Part shown: positions 34,807-43,776 of the stretch, in pieces
How positions within the stretch are numbered: the first letter of the stretch is position 1
Layout: every line of letters begins with the position of its first letter
Assembly: GCF_003610695.1 (NCBI RefSeq)
Contig: NZ_RAQH01000002.1
Span: 186,001-250,000, forward strand
Source of the DNA: Epilithonimonas arachidiradicis
Lineage (GTDB): Bacteria; Bacteroidota; Bacteroidia; Flavobacteriales; Weeksellaceae
Direction: 5' to 3'
DNA length: 64,000 nucleotides
Made by a program: the position numbers and the translations under genes
Notes under the pieces: model-generated
Database searches by the model: none
Told to the model about the DNA's origin: nothing
Seen by the model: only the letters and a program-made list of their open reading frames with translations

Positions 34807-35259
34807 TTAATTATTGAAATAGAACGGGAATTTCAGTGTGTTTCCGTAATTCGTCCACGTTCCTTCGAATTTCAATTGGTTTTTGTCTGATGATTCTTTG
34901 ATAGATAATTCTCCGGAGAAAATTCCGTTGTGTTTTCCGTTTCCTTTTTCCGACAGTTTCAAATCGTAGATTTTGGATTGGTCTTTTGAATTTTGAGTTT
35001 TTTCTGTGTCAAAAGTTATAGTTCCTTCGAAGTAGGCTTTTGTTCCTTCTACATCCGAGAAGCCAAAAACTTTGTAAGTGTCTTTTTCCTGATTTTCTTT
35101 AGAAATAGTTTCGAAAAGAACTTTCAAATTGGCTGAATTATCGATTTTACCGATGAAATATTCGTTGTTGTTTTTGATTAATTTCTCAACTTCTTGTGCG
35201 TTGAAAATTGTAAATCCGAAAATAAAGACTAAAAGAAAAATTACTTTTTTCATAACCAT
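34807..35259 (-). CDS. small secreted protein, 150 aa
   Basis: Signal peptide MKKVIFLLVFIFGFTIFNAQ, then a charged beta-rich domain ending FEGTWTNYGNTLKFPFYFNN. I do not recognise a family. Two ATG codons are available (35259 and 35253); the second begins the signal peptide directly. Its upstream region carries copy 5 of the nested hairpin repeat. Confidence 0.65.
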   Translation of the reverse strand: MVMKKVIFLLVFIFGFTIFNAQEVEKLIKNNNEYFIGKIDNSANLKVLFETISKENQEKDTYKVFGFSDVEGTKAYFEGTITFDTEKTQNSKDQSKIYDLKLSEKGNGKHNGIFSGELSIKESSDKNQLKFEGTWTNYGNTLKFPFYFNN

Positions 35260-35272
35260 AAATTTTAAATTA

Positions 35273-35420
35273 TTGAATCACTCGCAACCTGACTTGAGCG
35301 GAAATCCTTTTTTGCCAACCTCCAAATTCTATCTTAATATGAAATCGTCTGCAAAAAAGATTGACTACGTCGAACCACTTCGTTAGGTTTGGGAGCCCTT
35401 CGACTTCGCTCAGGATAAAC
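35273..35420 (-). repeat. nested hairpin repeat, copy 5, with a TCGAAG-type repeat
   Basis: A perfect 9-bp stem CTTTTTTGC/GCAAAAAAG (35307-35315, 35351-35359) encloses 35 bp of cargo. The stretch 35273-35312 read on the minus strand matches copy 3 (41044-41083) at 36 of 40 positions. The outer sequence CTTCGTTAGGTTTGGGAGCC matches copy 1, and a GAGCGAAGTCGAAG repeat follows at 35397-35420. It occupies most of the 273-bp gene-free gap. Confidence 0.75.
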
Positions 35421-35532
35421 TTCAGACGGATTAAATTGCCCAAATAAAAAATATTTACTGTCTCGCAAATTGTTTTGATCAAGCAGATGGAAATGAATCA
35501 GCAAAATTTAGTCAATCAGCGTGAAAAATTAA

Positions 35533-35988
35533 TTAAACTCCAAATTGTGTCAAGTGATGATCAAGGTGTTTGGACATCATATTGTTCCATTCGGTTGCAG
35601 TGAGTTTTCCGAAGTTGAAACTTTCTTTCCCCTCGAAAGCGTCTGCACCTAATTGCTGGGTTTTCTGGATGAAACCTATAATTCTTTTTTTCTCTTCCTC
35701 GAAGCTTTTATTATCTGTAATGACAAACATTGCAGCGGTGGGAGAGTTGTGTTTATACGGCGTCTCGTTTACAACTTTTGGCTTTACAAATTTTGTCAGA
35801 ACCCATTTTATCAAACGATTGGGTTTCTTGTGTTTCTCCTGTTCGTAAATCAATTCGTAGGTTACATTGCAATGTGCCAGCATTTTGTCCACGGACATCA
35901 CGCCCCATTTCGGGAAAGAATCTTCCGTGAGTGCGTTAATTCTCTTGATGAAATGGCTTGTGTCCGCCTGGTCGAATATATTCTTCAT
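35533..35988 (-). CDS. DUF1569 (DinB-like) protein
   Basis: A 151-residue protein of the DUF1569 family, related to DinB four-helix bundles. Diagnostic features are FPKWGVMSVDKMLAHCNVTYE and the C-terminal HLDHHLTQFGV with clustered metal-ligand histidines. Function is not established. It is the third of the window's four DinB-superfamily-like entries by fold, if DUF1572 and the gene at 321 are counted. It starts three bases after the TPR gene stop on the same strand, so it belongs to that operon. Confidence 0.8.
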   Translation of the reverse strand: MKNIFDQADTSHFIKRINALTEDSFPKWGVMSVDKMLAHCNVTYELIYEQEKHKKPNRLIKWVLTKFVKPKVVNETPYKHNSPTAAMFVITDNKSFEEEKKRIIGFIQKTQQLGADAFEGKESFNFGKLTATEWNNMMSKHLDHHLTQFGV

Positions 35989-35991
35989 AGT

Positions 35992-37113
35992 TTAGGTCGT
36001 GATTTTATTAATTTGATTGAGCTTTTCTAATAATAATTGGTTGCGCTTTTTGTGCTTGATGAATTTAAGAAGAAACCAAATAAATAAGATTGAAGAAATT
36101 ACGATAATTAGGGTACTTATGATTCTCAACCTGTTCTTTTGTTCCTCGATTTTTTTGTTGTTTTCCTGATTCAGGACATCGATGCTTTTGTTGAGAGAAG
36201 CGAGTTCACTTTGTTCTCTGGCAAATTTGGTTTCGATGTACAGTTTGTTGTACACTTCATAATTGTTCCAATCTTGAAGTGCGAGATAATTGTCAGAAAA
36301 ACCTTTGTAAATCCCTTCACTCAACACCAAATCGCCGACTTTTTTGGACAGATTGACCGATTTTTTCAAAAGCTCTATCGCTTCCTGATGTTTTCCCAAA
36401 GCCGTGAAATTCTCAGACAAACCTTTGTAGGCAAAAGCCTCCAAACTCTCTGCGTGAACAGATTTGGCAACTTCAGCAGATTGTTTGAAATATTTTTCTG
36501 CCTCATTGTATCGCTTCAAATAAAAATAACAATAGCCAATGTTGTACAGGAAAACACTGGAGTTGGCGATGGCATTATCATAATTTCCAACTTTTTTTAC
36601 ATACTCCAAGCCGATGAGCAGCTTTTCCAATGCCAGCTCGTTGTTGTCCTGAGATTTATAAACCAAACCTCGCAAAGCAGAGTTGAGACCGAGATAATAC
36701 GTTTTGAATTTCCCGTCCGGAAGCTGGTTGCAAATCTGATAAGATTCGTCCAGGATTTCCAACGTCTTGCTGTTGAGTCCCATCTGCTGATATTGTATGG
36801 ACGTTGCATTCAGGATTTTTACTTTTTGTTCCGGGTTGGTCACATTTTTACTCAGTTCCTTCATCTTCAGAACCCAATCCAGAGATTTGTCGAATTCCCT
36901 TTTGGAAATGTAGGAATGCGACATCAGTTTATAGAGCTTGATGAGATTGTCCGGATTTTTCTCATTTTTCAGCATTTGTTGCGTGATTTTCTGAGAGTTA
37001 TCAGGATTTTGGTAAATGTCCGACAACGCTTTTTTATACAATTGCTCATTGTACTGGGATTTGAAAATTCCGGTAAACGAGAAAATAATTAATATGAAAA
37101 TGGAGCGTTTCAT
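35992..37113 (-). CDS. TPR protein with membrane helix, no DNA-binding domain
   Basis: A 373-residue protein with signal peptide (SIFILIIFSFTGIFKSQ), about seven TPR-like repeats to residue ~290 and a coiled segment. A membrane helix (ISTLIIVISSILFIWFLLKFI) and a short basic cytoplasmic tail end it. It resembles the first three quarters of the adjacent TPR-AraC regulator but stops after the membrane helix. The start overlaps the stop of that regulator by four bases (ATGA), so the two are coupled. A co-sensor or decoy role is inference. Confidence 0.78.
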   Translation of the reverse strand: MKRSIFILIIFSFTGIFKSQYNEQLYKKALSDIYQNPDNSQKITQQMLKNEKNPDNLIKLYKLMSHSYISKREFDKSLDWVLKMKELSKNVTNPEQKVKILNATSIQYQQMGLNSKTLEILDESYQICNQLPDGKFKTYYLGLNSALRGLVYKSQDNNELALEKLLIGLEYVKKVGNYDNAIANSSVFLYNIGYCYFYLKRYNEAEKYFKQSAEVAKSVHAESLEAFAYKGLSENFTALGKHQEAIELLKKSVNLSKKVGDLVLSEGIYKGFSDNYLALQDWNNYEVYNKLYIETKFAREQSELASLNKSIDVLNQENNKKIEEQKNRLRIISTLIIVISSILFIWFLLKFIKHKKRNQLLLEKLNQINKITT

Positions 37114-38678
37114 TGTTTATTCTGAGTCAATTGCTGGATGTAAGTGTTTGGCGAAATCCCGGTTACGGATTTGAAAACTGTAGTAAATGCGCTGTGGGAA
37201 GAGAAACCTGCTTTCTCCGCCAGATAGCTTACTTTATAATTAAGATAAGCAGAATCGGTTTTCAAAAGATAAGCGATATAATTGATTCTTAGTTCGTTGA
37301 TGTAATTGTTATAATTCTTTTCTTTGTATCGGTTGATGACGTCGGACAGATATTTCGTGTTCGTGTCCAATTGTCCGGCGAGCATTGCCAGTGACATATC
37401 GCGGTTCAGGAACATTTCCGATTTTTCAAATTCTTCCAAACGCGCCAGAATATCCATTTCTTTTTCCTTGGAAATCAGCGGTGTTTTTTTGGAAATGTCA
37501 GGTTCTATTTTTTCGGATTTTGGTTCGATAACAGTTTTACTTTCATCAATTTTCTTAATGAAATCCTGTTGTTTTGAATAAAAATCGATTTGCTTCTGGA
37601 TAGATTTTGCTTTTCTTTTTTCGAAAAGATTCATAAGAACAATCGCTAAAATGCCAACGAAACACACGATCGCAATAATCAGAATATTGTTTATAAAATT
37701 GCGGTCAGCATTTTCTATTCTTTTGGCTTCGTATTGTTCATTCAGCTTTACCAGGTTTCGAATGGCGTCTTTTTTATTTTTGTCTAATTTATCGGTTTGC
37801 TCCTTATATATAGAGTAATATTTTTGATACAAATCTTCGTTTTTCAGCGCCAGATAATTTTTGGACAAATCCTCATAAATTCTGTATCTCAATGCATCAT
37901 AAGCTTTATTTTGAATTAATTCCAAAGCCTGATTCAGGTTTTCGGTTGATTTGACGTAATCTTTTTTCAGGAAATTAATTCTACCAAAATTATCAAGATT
38001 GAAAGCTCTTAGAAATACATATTGAGGCGTTTTCTCCAGCTTTTTCTGAATTTCATTAACCAATTTTTCAGCTTTATCAATTTGATTTTGAGAAATATAA
38101 ATGAATGTCTGATAAATCTGATTTTCTATCGAAATGATAAAATCTTCATCCGTATTTTTTAGCTGAGAATTACTCTGATTCAGATTTTCTTCTGCTTCTT
38201 TCCATTTTTTCTGAACCATTAGGTTAGATGCATTCAGCTGATAAATGTAAGCGGAGAGATTTTCCGGATAATGCTGAGACTTGATTTTAGAAGCTTTGTC
38301 AACAAGGTTCTGCGAAATTCTGATGGATTGCTTGTAAAGTCTGAGCGACTGATATTGCTGAGCCAAAGCAAAATCCGAATAGAAGGAATTGTTTTCATTC
38401 CTGTTTTTATTCAGATTGTCGATGGATTGATCAATGGATTTTGCATAATCACCTTTGAAGTTGTAGGCTCTTGACAGGATGATTTGAACACGCTGTTTGA
38501 TGAGTTCCGGCTCTTTGTTGACATCAATATTCTGAAGAATCTGGAAAGCATTGTCAGGGTTTTCGTAAAGACTTTGATAAGCTTTGTCAAGGAGCTTCAA
38601 TGTTTCTGGATTGCTTTGCGCCGAAGTCAAAATGACACCGGAAACAACCATCAACCACAAAAAAAATACCCTGAACAT
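37110..38678 (-). CDS. TPR-containing membrane regulator with AraC-type DNA-binding domain
   Basis: A 522-residue regulator. Signal segment (FLWLMVVSGVILTSAQ), TPR repeats to about residue 320 and a membrane helix (IINNILIIAIVCFVGILAIVLM-like region) come first. A basic linker and a C-terminal AraC domain follow, the latter with NYINELRINYIAYLLKT and AEKAGFSSHSAFTTVFKSVT then GISPNTYIQ. This is the AraC counterpart of the TPR-LuxR proteins at 28499 and 60163. It is coupled to the TPR-only gene downstream. Its target is unknown; the divergent T9SS gene at 38932 is a candidate by position only. Confidence 0.85.
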   Translation of the reverse strand: MFRVFFLWLMVVSGVILTSAQSNPETLKLLDKAYQSLYENPDNAFQILQNIDVNKEPELIKQRVQIILSRAYNFKGDYAKSIDQSIDNLNKNRNENNSFYSDFALAQQYQSLRLYKQSIRISQNLVDKASKIKSQHYPENLSAYIYQLNASNLMVQKKWKEAEENLNQSNSQLKNTDEDFIISIENQIYQTFIYISQNQIDKAEKLVNEIQKKLEKTPQYVFLRAFNLDNFGRINFLKKDYVKSTENLNQALELIQNKAYDALRYRIYEDLSKNYLALKNEDLYQKYYSIYKEQTDKLDKNKKDAIRNLVKLNEQYEAKRIENADRNFINNILIIAIVCFVGILAIVLMNLFEKRKAKSIQKQIDFYSKQQDFIKKIDESKTVIEPKSEKIEPDISKKTPLISKEKEMDILARLEEFEKSEMFLNRDMSLAMLAGQLDTNTKYLSDVINRYKEKNYNNYINELRINYIAYLLKTDSAYLNYKVSYLAEKAGFSSHSAFTTVFKSVTGISPNTYIQQLTQNKQ

Positions 38679-38682
38679 ACTA

Positions 38683-38690
38683 CAAAAATA
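38683..38690 (-). promoter_or_regulatory. candidate -7 box of the TPR-AraC gene
   Basis: TATTTTTG on the minus strand matches TAnnTTTG and ends 4 bp before the ATG, again predicting a very short or absent leader. No TTG is seen at the -33 position. Confidence 0.4.
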
Positions 38691-38931
38691 GTTTTTTTAT
38701 TTGTGAATTGTATGATTTTTAATAATTCTTTAGTGAAAAATTCATGGTTATTGTTGTTTTGTTAAATATTTGAAAATCAGGTGTTTTTAGAATTAATATT
38801 TTAAAAATTCACGAATTCAAAAAGGCAAACTTTAGGAATTGTTAGTTTTAAGACATAACATTGTAAACAAGTTTTTGAAACAAGAAGTCAATAACTGCTG
38901 AAGAAAAATTACTATTAATATTTTTATTATT

Positions 38932-40929
38932 ATGAAAAAAGTTTACTTGCTTTTACTAGGCGCAATGACAATGTCTGGAATTAATGCCCAGCAAATAGAA
39001 CTGAAAGTTCTGGACGGAATGGGGTCACGTCTGTATGACATCAATGACAATGGAAAAGGAATCCATTCCGGAGCCTATTTTGATTTTGCTACCGGAGATA
39101 CAACACCCACAGAAGGCGGACAAGCTACAAACAGAATCAACAACGCCGGCGATGTTGCGGGATTGATGGCTTATACAAGTTCTGAAGGCGAAGAACTGGG
39201 ACAAGCAGCATATAAGAAAAACGGAACCTGGACGGCAATTGGCTATTTCCCTGGCGATGTTCCGAGTAATAGCTGGTTCAGCAGCGCTAATGCGATCTCC
39301 GGAAACAGCAAATATGTAACAGGGCAAATCTCCACAAGTGTTGAAAATAGTTATGCCTACATCTACGATACAGAAGCGGGAACGATTAAAAAACTGGACG
39401 GCGATGGTTCTTTTGAATATGGAAGAGGCGAAGGCATCAACAGCTCGGGAATTGTAGCTGGTTTTGTTAACAAATATTCTATCAATGGAAGTACGTATTG
39501 GATTCCGGTTTATTACACACCGGATGGCGTGGTGCATTATATCGGAGACTTGGGATATGGAGAAGCTGCTGATATCAATGACGCCGGGCAAGTTGTAGGT
39601 GTGAAAGATAACAAGCCTTTCATCTATGACATCAATACCAATGTTTATAAAGAGTTCAATATTCCTGCAGGTTTTGATACTGCAACATTTACATCCATCT
39701 CAGAAAACGGTATTGCTGTAGGATATGCAGGTTATGCAGGCAGCAGAGAAGTGATCATCTATCATCCTTCATTAAGTTCGAATCCTGTTTTCCTGAAAGA
39801 TATTTTGACGAGCCAAAACGTAGCGGTTACAACTTTCGATGGAAAATTGGGAACTGCAATGGGAATTTCTGCTAATGGAAACTACATTGCTGGATTTGAT
39901 AATTCTATTCCGCCGTTTTTCGCAGCAGGTTGGGCCATTAATCTCAATAATCTTTTATTAAACGACAACGATTGCTCAATCACTTGTCCTGAGAATATCG
40001 AAACAACTCTTGCAAGTGCTTCAGAAACATCAGCAGTTGTAACTTATACATTGTCGGTTACTTGCGGTTCATCTTCTTCGTCAGGATTGCAGACCGTTTT
40101 AGTTTCTGGTTATGAATCTGGTTCTCAGTTCCCGATTGGTGTGACCAATGTCGTTCACAATTTGGTAGATGCAGACGGGAAAATCGTTTACGTATGTTCG
40201 TTCCAGGTTACAGTGAATGATGTTTATTGTTCTACAACGCCACAATATGGAGTAGATTCTATTACTAAGGTTCAGTTTGCGGGAATCGATAATGCATCAG
40301 ATCCATATTCTAGCCAGGCTAACGAATATTATCTGGACAAAGTGGGCGAAGTTTACCAAGGCAGCGAATATCCAATTGCTATAGAAGCTAACACTAATAC
40401 TGGTTATGATTATGCAACAGTTTTCGTAGACTGGAACCAAAACGGAATCTTCACAGACGCAGGAGAAATCTATGAAGTTGGAGCAATGACTTCTGACGGA
40501 ATGGATGGCGCACAGATTACAGGTAACATCGCAGTTCCGGCTAATGCAACAGTAGGAAAAGCAAGAATGAGAGTGATGTTGAACTGGGATGCATCTATCA
40601 CGACGCCTTGCGATAACTCAATCTACGGTTATGGTCAGGCAGAAGATTACACATTAGATGTGAAAGAATCTCTTGGCGTGAATGACATCAATTCAAAATC
40701 GATCAGCTACTATCCAAACCCGGTAAAAGACATCCTGACTCTTGTAAGCGATAAAAATGTAACCAACGTTTCAGTTTACAATATCGAAGGTAAGTTGGTA
40801 AGAAACTTCGCAAGTCTGGATGAGTCAAAAGTTCAGTTGGATCTGTCAACATTAATCACAGGAACTTACGTTGTGAAAGCAACAACTAAAGATGGAAAAA
40901 CCAAAACATTTAAGGTGATCAAAAAATAA
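38932..40929 (+). CDS. T9SS-sorted protein with HAF-type repeats and GEVED domain
   Basis: A 665-residue secreted protein. Signal peptide MKKVYLLLLGAMTMSGINAQ is followed by HAF-like repeats (DINDNGKGIHSG, INNAGDVAGLM, INSSGIVAGF, INDAGQVVGV, ISENGIAVGYA) over residues ~30-330. A cysteine-bearing linker precedes a GEVED domain (ATVFVDWNQNGIFTDAGEIYE to GQAEDYTLDV), and a T9SS sorting domain (YYPNPVKDILTL to KTFKVIKK) ends the chain. Such proteins are exported across the outer membrane; the ligand is unknown. A strong terminator follows. Confidence 0.88.
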   Translation: MKKVYLLLLGAMTMSGINAQQIELKVLDGMGSRLYDINDNGKGIHSGAYFDFATGDTTPTEGGQATNRINNAGDVAGLMAYTSSEGEELGQAAYKKNGTWTAIGYFPGDVPSNSWFSSANAISGNSKYVTGQISTSVENSYAYIYDTEAGTIKKLDGDGSFEYGRGEGINSSGIVAGFVNKYSINGSTYWIPVYYTPDGVVHYIGDLGYGEAADINDAGQVVGVKDNKPFIYDINTNVYKEFNIPAGFDTATFTSISENGIAVGYAGYAGSREVIIYHPSLSSNPVFLKDILTSQNVAVTTFDGKLGTAMGISANGNYIAGFDNSIPPFFAAGWAINLNNLLLNDNDCSITCPENIETTLASASETSAVVTYTLSVTCGSSSSSGLQTVLVSGYESGSQFPIGVTNVVHNLVDADGKIVYVCSFQVTVNDVYCSTTPQYGVDSITKVQFAGIDNASDPYSSQANEYYLDKVGEVYQGSEYPIAIEANTNTGYDYATVFVDWNQNGIFTDAGEIYEVGAMTSDGMDGAQITGNIAVPANATVGKARMRVMLNWDASITTPCDNSIYGYGQAEDYTLDVKESLGVNDINSKSISYYPNPVKDILTLVSDKNVTNVSVYNIEGKLVRNFASLDESKVQLDLSTLITGTYVVKATTKDGKTKTFKVIKK

Positions 40930-40949
40930 ATCTTCATCATAATTAGGAG

Positions 40950-40987
40950 AAAAACCCGCATCAATATTGATGTGGGTTTTCTTTTTA
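40950..40987 (+). terminator. rho-independent terminator
   Basis: Stem AAAACCCGCATCAA/TTGATGTGGGTTTT with a 2-nt loop and T-rich tail, after the GEVED-domain gene. Confidence 0.88.
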
Positions 40988-40989
40988 TT

Positions 40990-41083
40990 GGGGCAGCTTA
41001 ATCCGTCTTCCGCTCCCAATCTTTTCACTCCACTTCGTTGCGTAAAAAGGATTCCCGCTCAAGCCTGGCTGCGAGTGATTCAA
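40990..41083 (+). repeat. nested hairpin repeat, copy 3
   Basis: Outer GGGGCAGCTTAATCCGTCTT, inner CCAATCTTTTC, short cargo, then GTAAAAAGGATTCCCGCTC and GGCTGCGAGTG. The right half matches copy 5. It fills part of the 312-bp gene-free gap before pyrG. The rest of that gap (41095-41155) carries CTTTGTGACTTTT and TGCGACTTTGCC, a weak half-copy of the CTTTG family, and then the pyrG promoter. Confidence 0.7.
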
Positions 41084-41195
41084 CTTTTCTGTATGATGCA
41101 GACTTTGTGACTTTTCAACAATGATTTACTTTAAATTTTTGCGACTTTGCCATATTTATTTATTCGTTAACAAAAACCTAATTCTTTTCTTAAAA

Positions 41196-41226
41196 TTGTT
41201 TTTTAGGTTCAGATACTTTAACTTTG
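41196..41226 (+). promoter_or_regulatory. pyrG promoter
   Basis: TTG (41196-41198) and TAACTTTG (41219-41226) are separated by 20 bp and match the Bacteroidetes -33/-7 consensus; the ATG lies 16 bp after the -7 box. Confidence 0.7.
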
Positions 41227-41241
41227 CACAAACCTAATCTA

Positions 41242-42852
41242 ATGAGTAAAAAAGAAACGAAATACATCTTTGTAACAGGAGGTGTAACATCGTCACTTGG
41301 TAAAGGTATTGTTTCCGCTTCTTTGGGGCTTCTTCTTAAATCCCGCGGTTTCAAAGTTACCATCCAAAAGCTTGACCCTTATATCAACATCGACCCCGGA
41401 ACGCTTAATCCCTATGAACACGGCGAATGTTATGTGACCGAAGACGGCGCAGAAACAGACCTTGACCTTGGACATTATGAGCGATTCCTGGATTCTCCAA
41501 CATCACAGAATAACAATGTCACAACCGGAAGAATCTACCAGACCGTTATCGAGAAAGAGCGTAAAGGTGATTTCCTGGGGAAAACTGTGCAGGTGATTCC
41601 ACATATTACCAACGAAATCAAACGCAGAATCAAGATGCTTTCCAAAAAGGATTATGACATCATCATTACGGAAATCGGCGGAACTGTAGGTGATATCGAG
41701 TCGCTTCCTTATATAGAAAGTGTTCGCCAGTTGCAATGGGAATTGGGTAAGAACAATTCTATGGTCATCCATTTGACATTGTTGCCTTATTTATCGTCAA
41801 GTGGAGAACTGAAGACAAAACCTTCCCAGCATTCTGTTCGTCAATTGATGGAAAGCGGGATTCAGGCGGATGTTTTGGTTTGCAGAACGGAACACACCAT
41901 TCCGAAAGATTTGCGTTCCAAGCTGGCGCAGTTCTGTAATGTAGGACTGGAAAACGTCATCGAATGTATTGATATGGACACGATTTACGAAGTACCTTTA
42001 TATCTGCAGAAACAGAATTTTGATGAAGTTGTTCTTAAGGAACTTAATCTTCCTGCAGGCAAAGATATCAATCTGAAAGACTGGAAATCATTTCTTAAAA
42101 AATATAAAAACCCAAAACGAAGCGTAGAAATTGCTTTGGTAGGAAAGTATGTGTCGCTTCAAGATTCTTATAAATCCATTGCCGAGGCATTCATCCACGC
42201 CGGTGCGGATATGGAGACGGAAGTTAAGGTGCGTTGGGTTTACAGTGGTGACATCGAAACTGAAGGTGCAGAAAAACTTTTGAAAGGCGTTGACGGAATC
42301 CTTGTCGCTCCAGGTTTTGGCGACAGAGGTATAGAAGGAAAGATCCAAGCGGCGAAATATGCAAGAGAGAACAAGGTTCCACTACTGGGAATCTGTTTGG
42401 GGATGCAGATTATGACGATAGAATTTGCCAGAAATGTATTAGGATTAGCTAAAGCCAACAGTATGGAATTCGATACTTCTACGCCAGATCCGGTAATATC
42501 TCTAATGGAGGAGCAGAAAAATGTGGTGGAAAAAGGCGGAACAATGCGTCTTGGTGCTTGGAAGTGTGCTTTGAAATCAGGCTCAAGATTGTCAGAAATC
42601 TATGGCGCAAAAACTATTTCGGAACGTCACCGCCACAGATATGAGTTCAACAGTGAGTACAAAAAAGACTTCGAAGACAAAGGACTCGTTCCGACGGGAC
42701 TAAATCCGGAAACCGGTTTGGTAGAAACTTTGGAACTGAAAGATCACCCGTTCTACATTGGTGTTCAGTATCACCCGGAATACAAGAGTACGGTTGCTAC
42801 GCCGCATCCACTTTTTAAAGCGTTCATTAATGCTGCAATAAAAGGAAAGTAA
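41242..42852 (+). CDS. pyrG: CTP synthase
   Basis: A 536-residue CTP synthase converting UTP to CTP with ATP and glutamine. The synthase domain starts KYIFVTGGVTSSLGKGIVSA and contains DPYINIDPGTLNPYEHGE. The C-terminal glutaminase domain carries the catalytic cysteine in LLGICLGMQ and histidine/glutamate in YHPEYKS. The open frame begins at TTG 41224, inside the -7 box; ATG 41242 gives the usual N-terminus. A bidirectional terminator follows. Confidence 0.97.
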   Translation: MSKKETKYIFVTGGVTSSLGKGIVSASLGLLLKSRGFKVTIQKLDPYINIDPGTLNPYEHGECYVTEDGAETDLDLGHYERFLDSPTSQNNNVTTGRIYQTVIEKERKGDFLGKTVQVIPHITNEIKRRIKMLSKKDYDIIITEIGGTVGDIESLPYIESVRQLQWELGKNNSMVIHLTLLPYLSSSGELKTKPSQHSVRQLMESGIQADVLVCRTEHTIPKDLRSKLAQFCNVGLENVIECIDMDTIYEVPLYLQKQNFDEVVLKELNLPAGKDINLKDWKSFLKKYKNPKRSVEIALVGKYVSLQDSYKSIAEAFIHAGADMETEVKVRWVYSGDIETEGAEKLLKGVDGILVAPGFGDRGIEGKIQAAKYARENKVPLLGICLGMQIMTIEFARNVLGLAKANSMEFDTSTPDPVISLMEEQKNVVEKGGTMRLGAWKCALKSGSRLSEIYGAKTISERHRHRYEFNSEYKKDFEDKGLVPTGLNPETGLVETLELKDHPFYIGVQYHPEYKSTVATPHPLFKAFINAAIKGK

Positions 42853-42871
42853 GATTTACTTATTAATAAAA

Positions 42872-42910
42872 TAAAACAGCTGCGATTTTGTTCGCAGCTG
42901 TTTTATTTTT
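42872..42910. terminator. bidirectional terminator
   Basis: A 13-bp stem AAAACAGCTGCGA/TCGCAGCTGTTTT with a short loop between the convergent pyrG and SDR genes, flanked by A and T runs. Confidence 0.9.
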
Positions 42911-42930
42911 AACTATTGGTTTCAAAAAAT

Positions 42931-43674
42931 CTACTTTCTTGAAAATGTGGTGTAGCCGCCGTCCACCAATAGCTCGGTTCCACTAATGTAACTGGCATCG
43001 TCTGACGCTAAAAATAATACAGTTTTTGCAATTTCGCTTGGATCACCCAATCTTTTCAAAGCAATTATTTCAGAAAAATGGTCTCGGATTTCACTTGTTG
43101 TTACTTTTTCCAGGCCTTCAGTTTTAGTTGCTCCGGGACTTACAATATTGACTCTGATTTTTCTCTCGGCCAATTCGTTGGCTGCGATTTGAGCAATCTT
43201 GTTTAATGCGCCTTTCGTTGCAGAATAGACGCTGGAACCCAGATTGGCTGCCGTAGCCACGGTAGATGAGGTGAAAATGACTGAAGCGCCGTCTTGTAGA
43301 TAAGGCAATAGTTTTTGTAATGTGAAATATGGCCCTTTCACATTGGTATTGAACTGTGCATCAAAATCAGCTTCCGTTGATTCTCCAATGGGTGCAAATA
43401 CAGCGATTCCTGCATTCAGAAAGAGAACGTCTATTTTATTTCCGCTTTCCGCAACTGCTTTTTCTAATAAAGTAATGCCTTCCAGATTTGATGTGTCAGA
43501 AACTAATGTTTTTAAGTTGGAACTGTTAATTGTTGCTGCAGCCTTTTCCAGATTTTCTGCGCTTCTTCCGGTAATCCAGACATTAGCTCCTGCGTTGATG
43601 AATGCTTGTGCGGTTGCGAAACCTATGCCGGTACTTCCGCCGGTGATAATCACGTTTTTGTTTGTGAAATTCAT
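42931..43674 (-). CDS. SDR family oxidoreductase
   Basis: A 247-residue classical SDR. The cofactor motif is ITGGSTGIGFATAQ near residue 9, followed by LFLNAGIAVF. A TSS segment lies before the active-site YSATKG near residue 150, and the end is ISGTELLVDGGYTTF. Arg in WITGRSAENL suggests NADP preference (inference). The frame runs back to 43830, but ATG 43674 is the standard SDR start and leaves the regulatory region free. It is divergent from a second HxlR-family gene. Confidence 0.88.
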   Translation of the reverse strand: MNFTNKNVIITGGSTGIGFATAQAFINAGANVWITGRSAENLEKAAATINSSNLKTLVSDTSNLEGITLLEKAVAESGNKIDVLFLNAGIAVFAPIGESTEADFDAQFNTNVKGPYFTLQKLLPYLQDGASVIFTSSTVATAANLGSSVYSATKGALNKIAQIAANELAERKIRVNIVSPGATKTEGLEKVTTSEIRDHFSEIIALKRLGDPSEIAKTVLFLASDDASYISGTELLVDGGYTTFSRK

Positions 43675-43699
43675 TTTGATAAATTTTAATATTGAGATA

Positions 43700-43775
43700 C
43701 AAAGGTATATCATAAGAATATATTTTAGTAACTTTGTAACTAAAAGTAACAGTAACATTTGAGTAACAAAGTAAC
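43700..43775. promoter_or_regulatory. SDR/HxlR regulatory region with six GTAAC direct repeats
   Basis: GTAAC occurs at 43728, 43736, 43746, 43752, 43763 and 43771 within 48 bp, the first and last pairs both spaced 8 bp. TAACTTTG at 43729-43736 matches the plus-strand -7 consensus, and TACCTTTG on the minus strand (43700-43707) matches it for the SDR. The repeats are a candidate operator for the HxlR protein, overlapping its own promoter. Confidence 0.6.
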
Positions 43776-43776
43776 T

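Noticed and set aside
36139-37092. 317-codon plus-strand open frame opposite the TPR gene
   Set aside because: It is the antisense of a well-supported TPR protein; its composition (many F, I, R, Q) is that of a reverse-complement shadow.
39025-39591. 188-codon minus-strand open frame opposite the GEVED protein
   Set aside because: Shadow of the T9SS gene with no recognisable domain.
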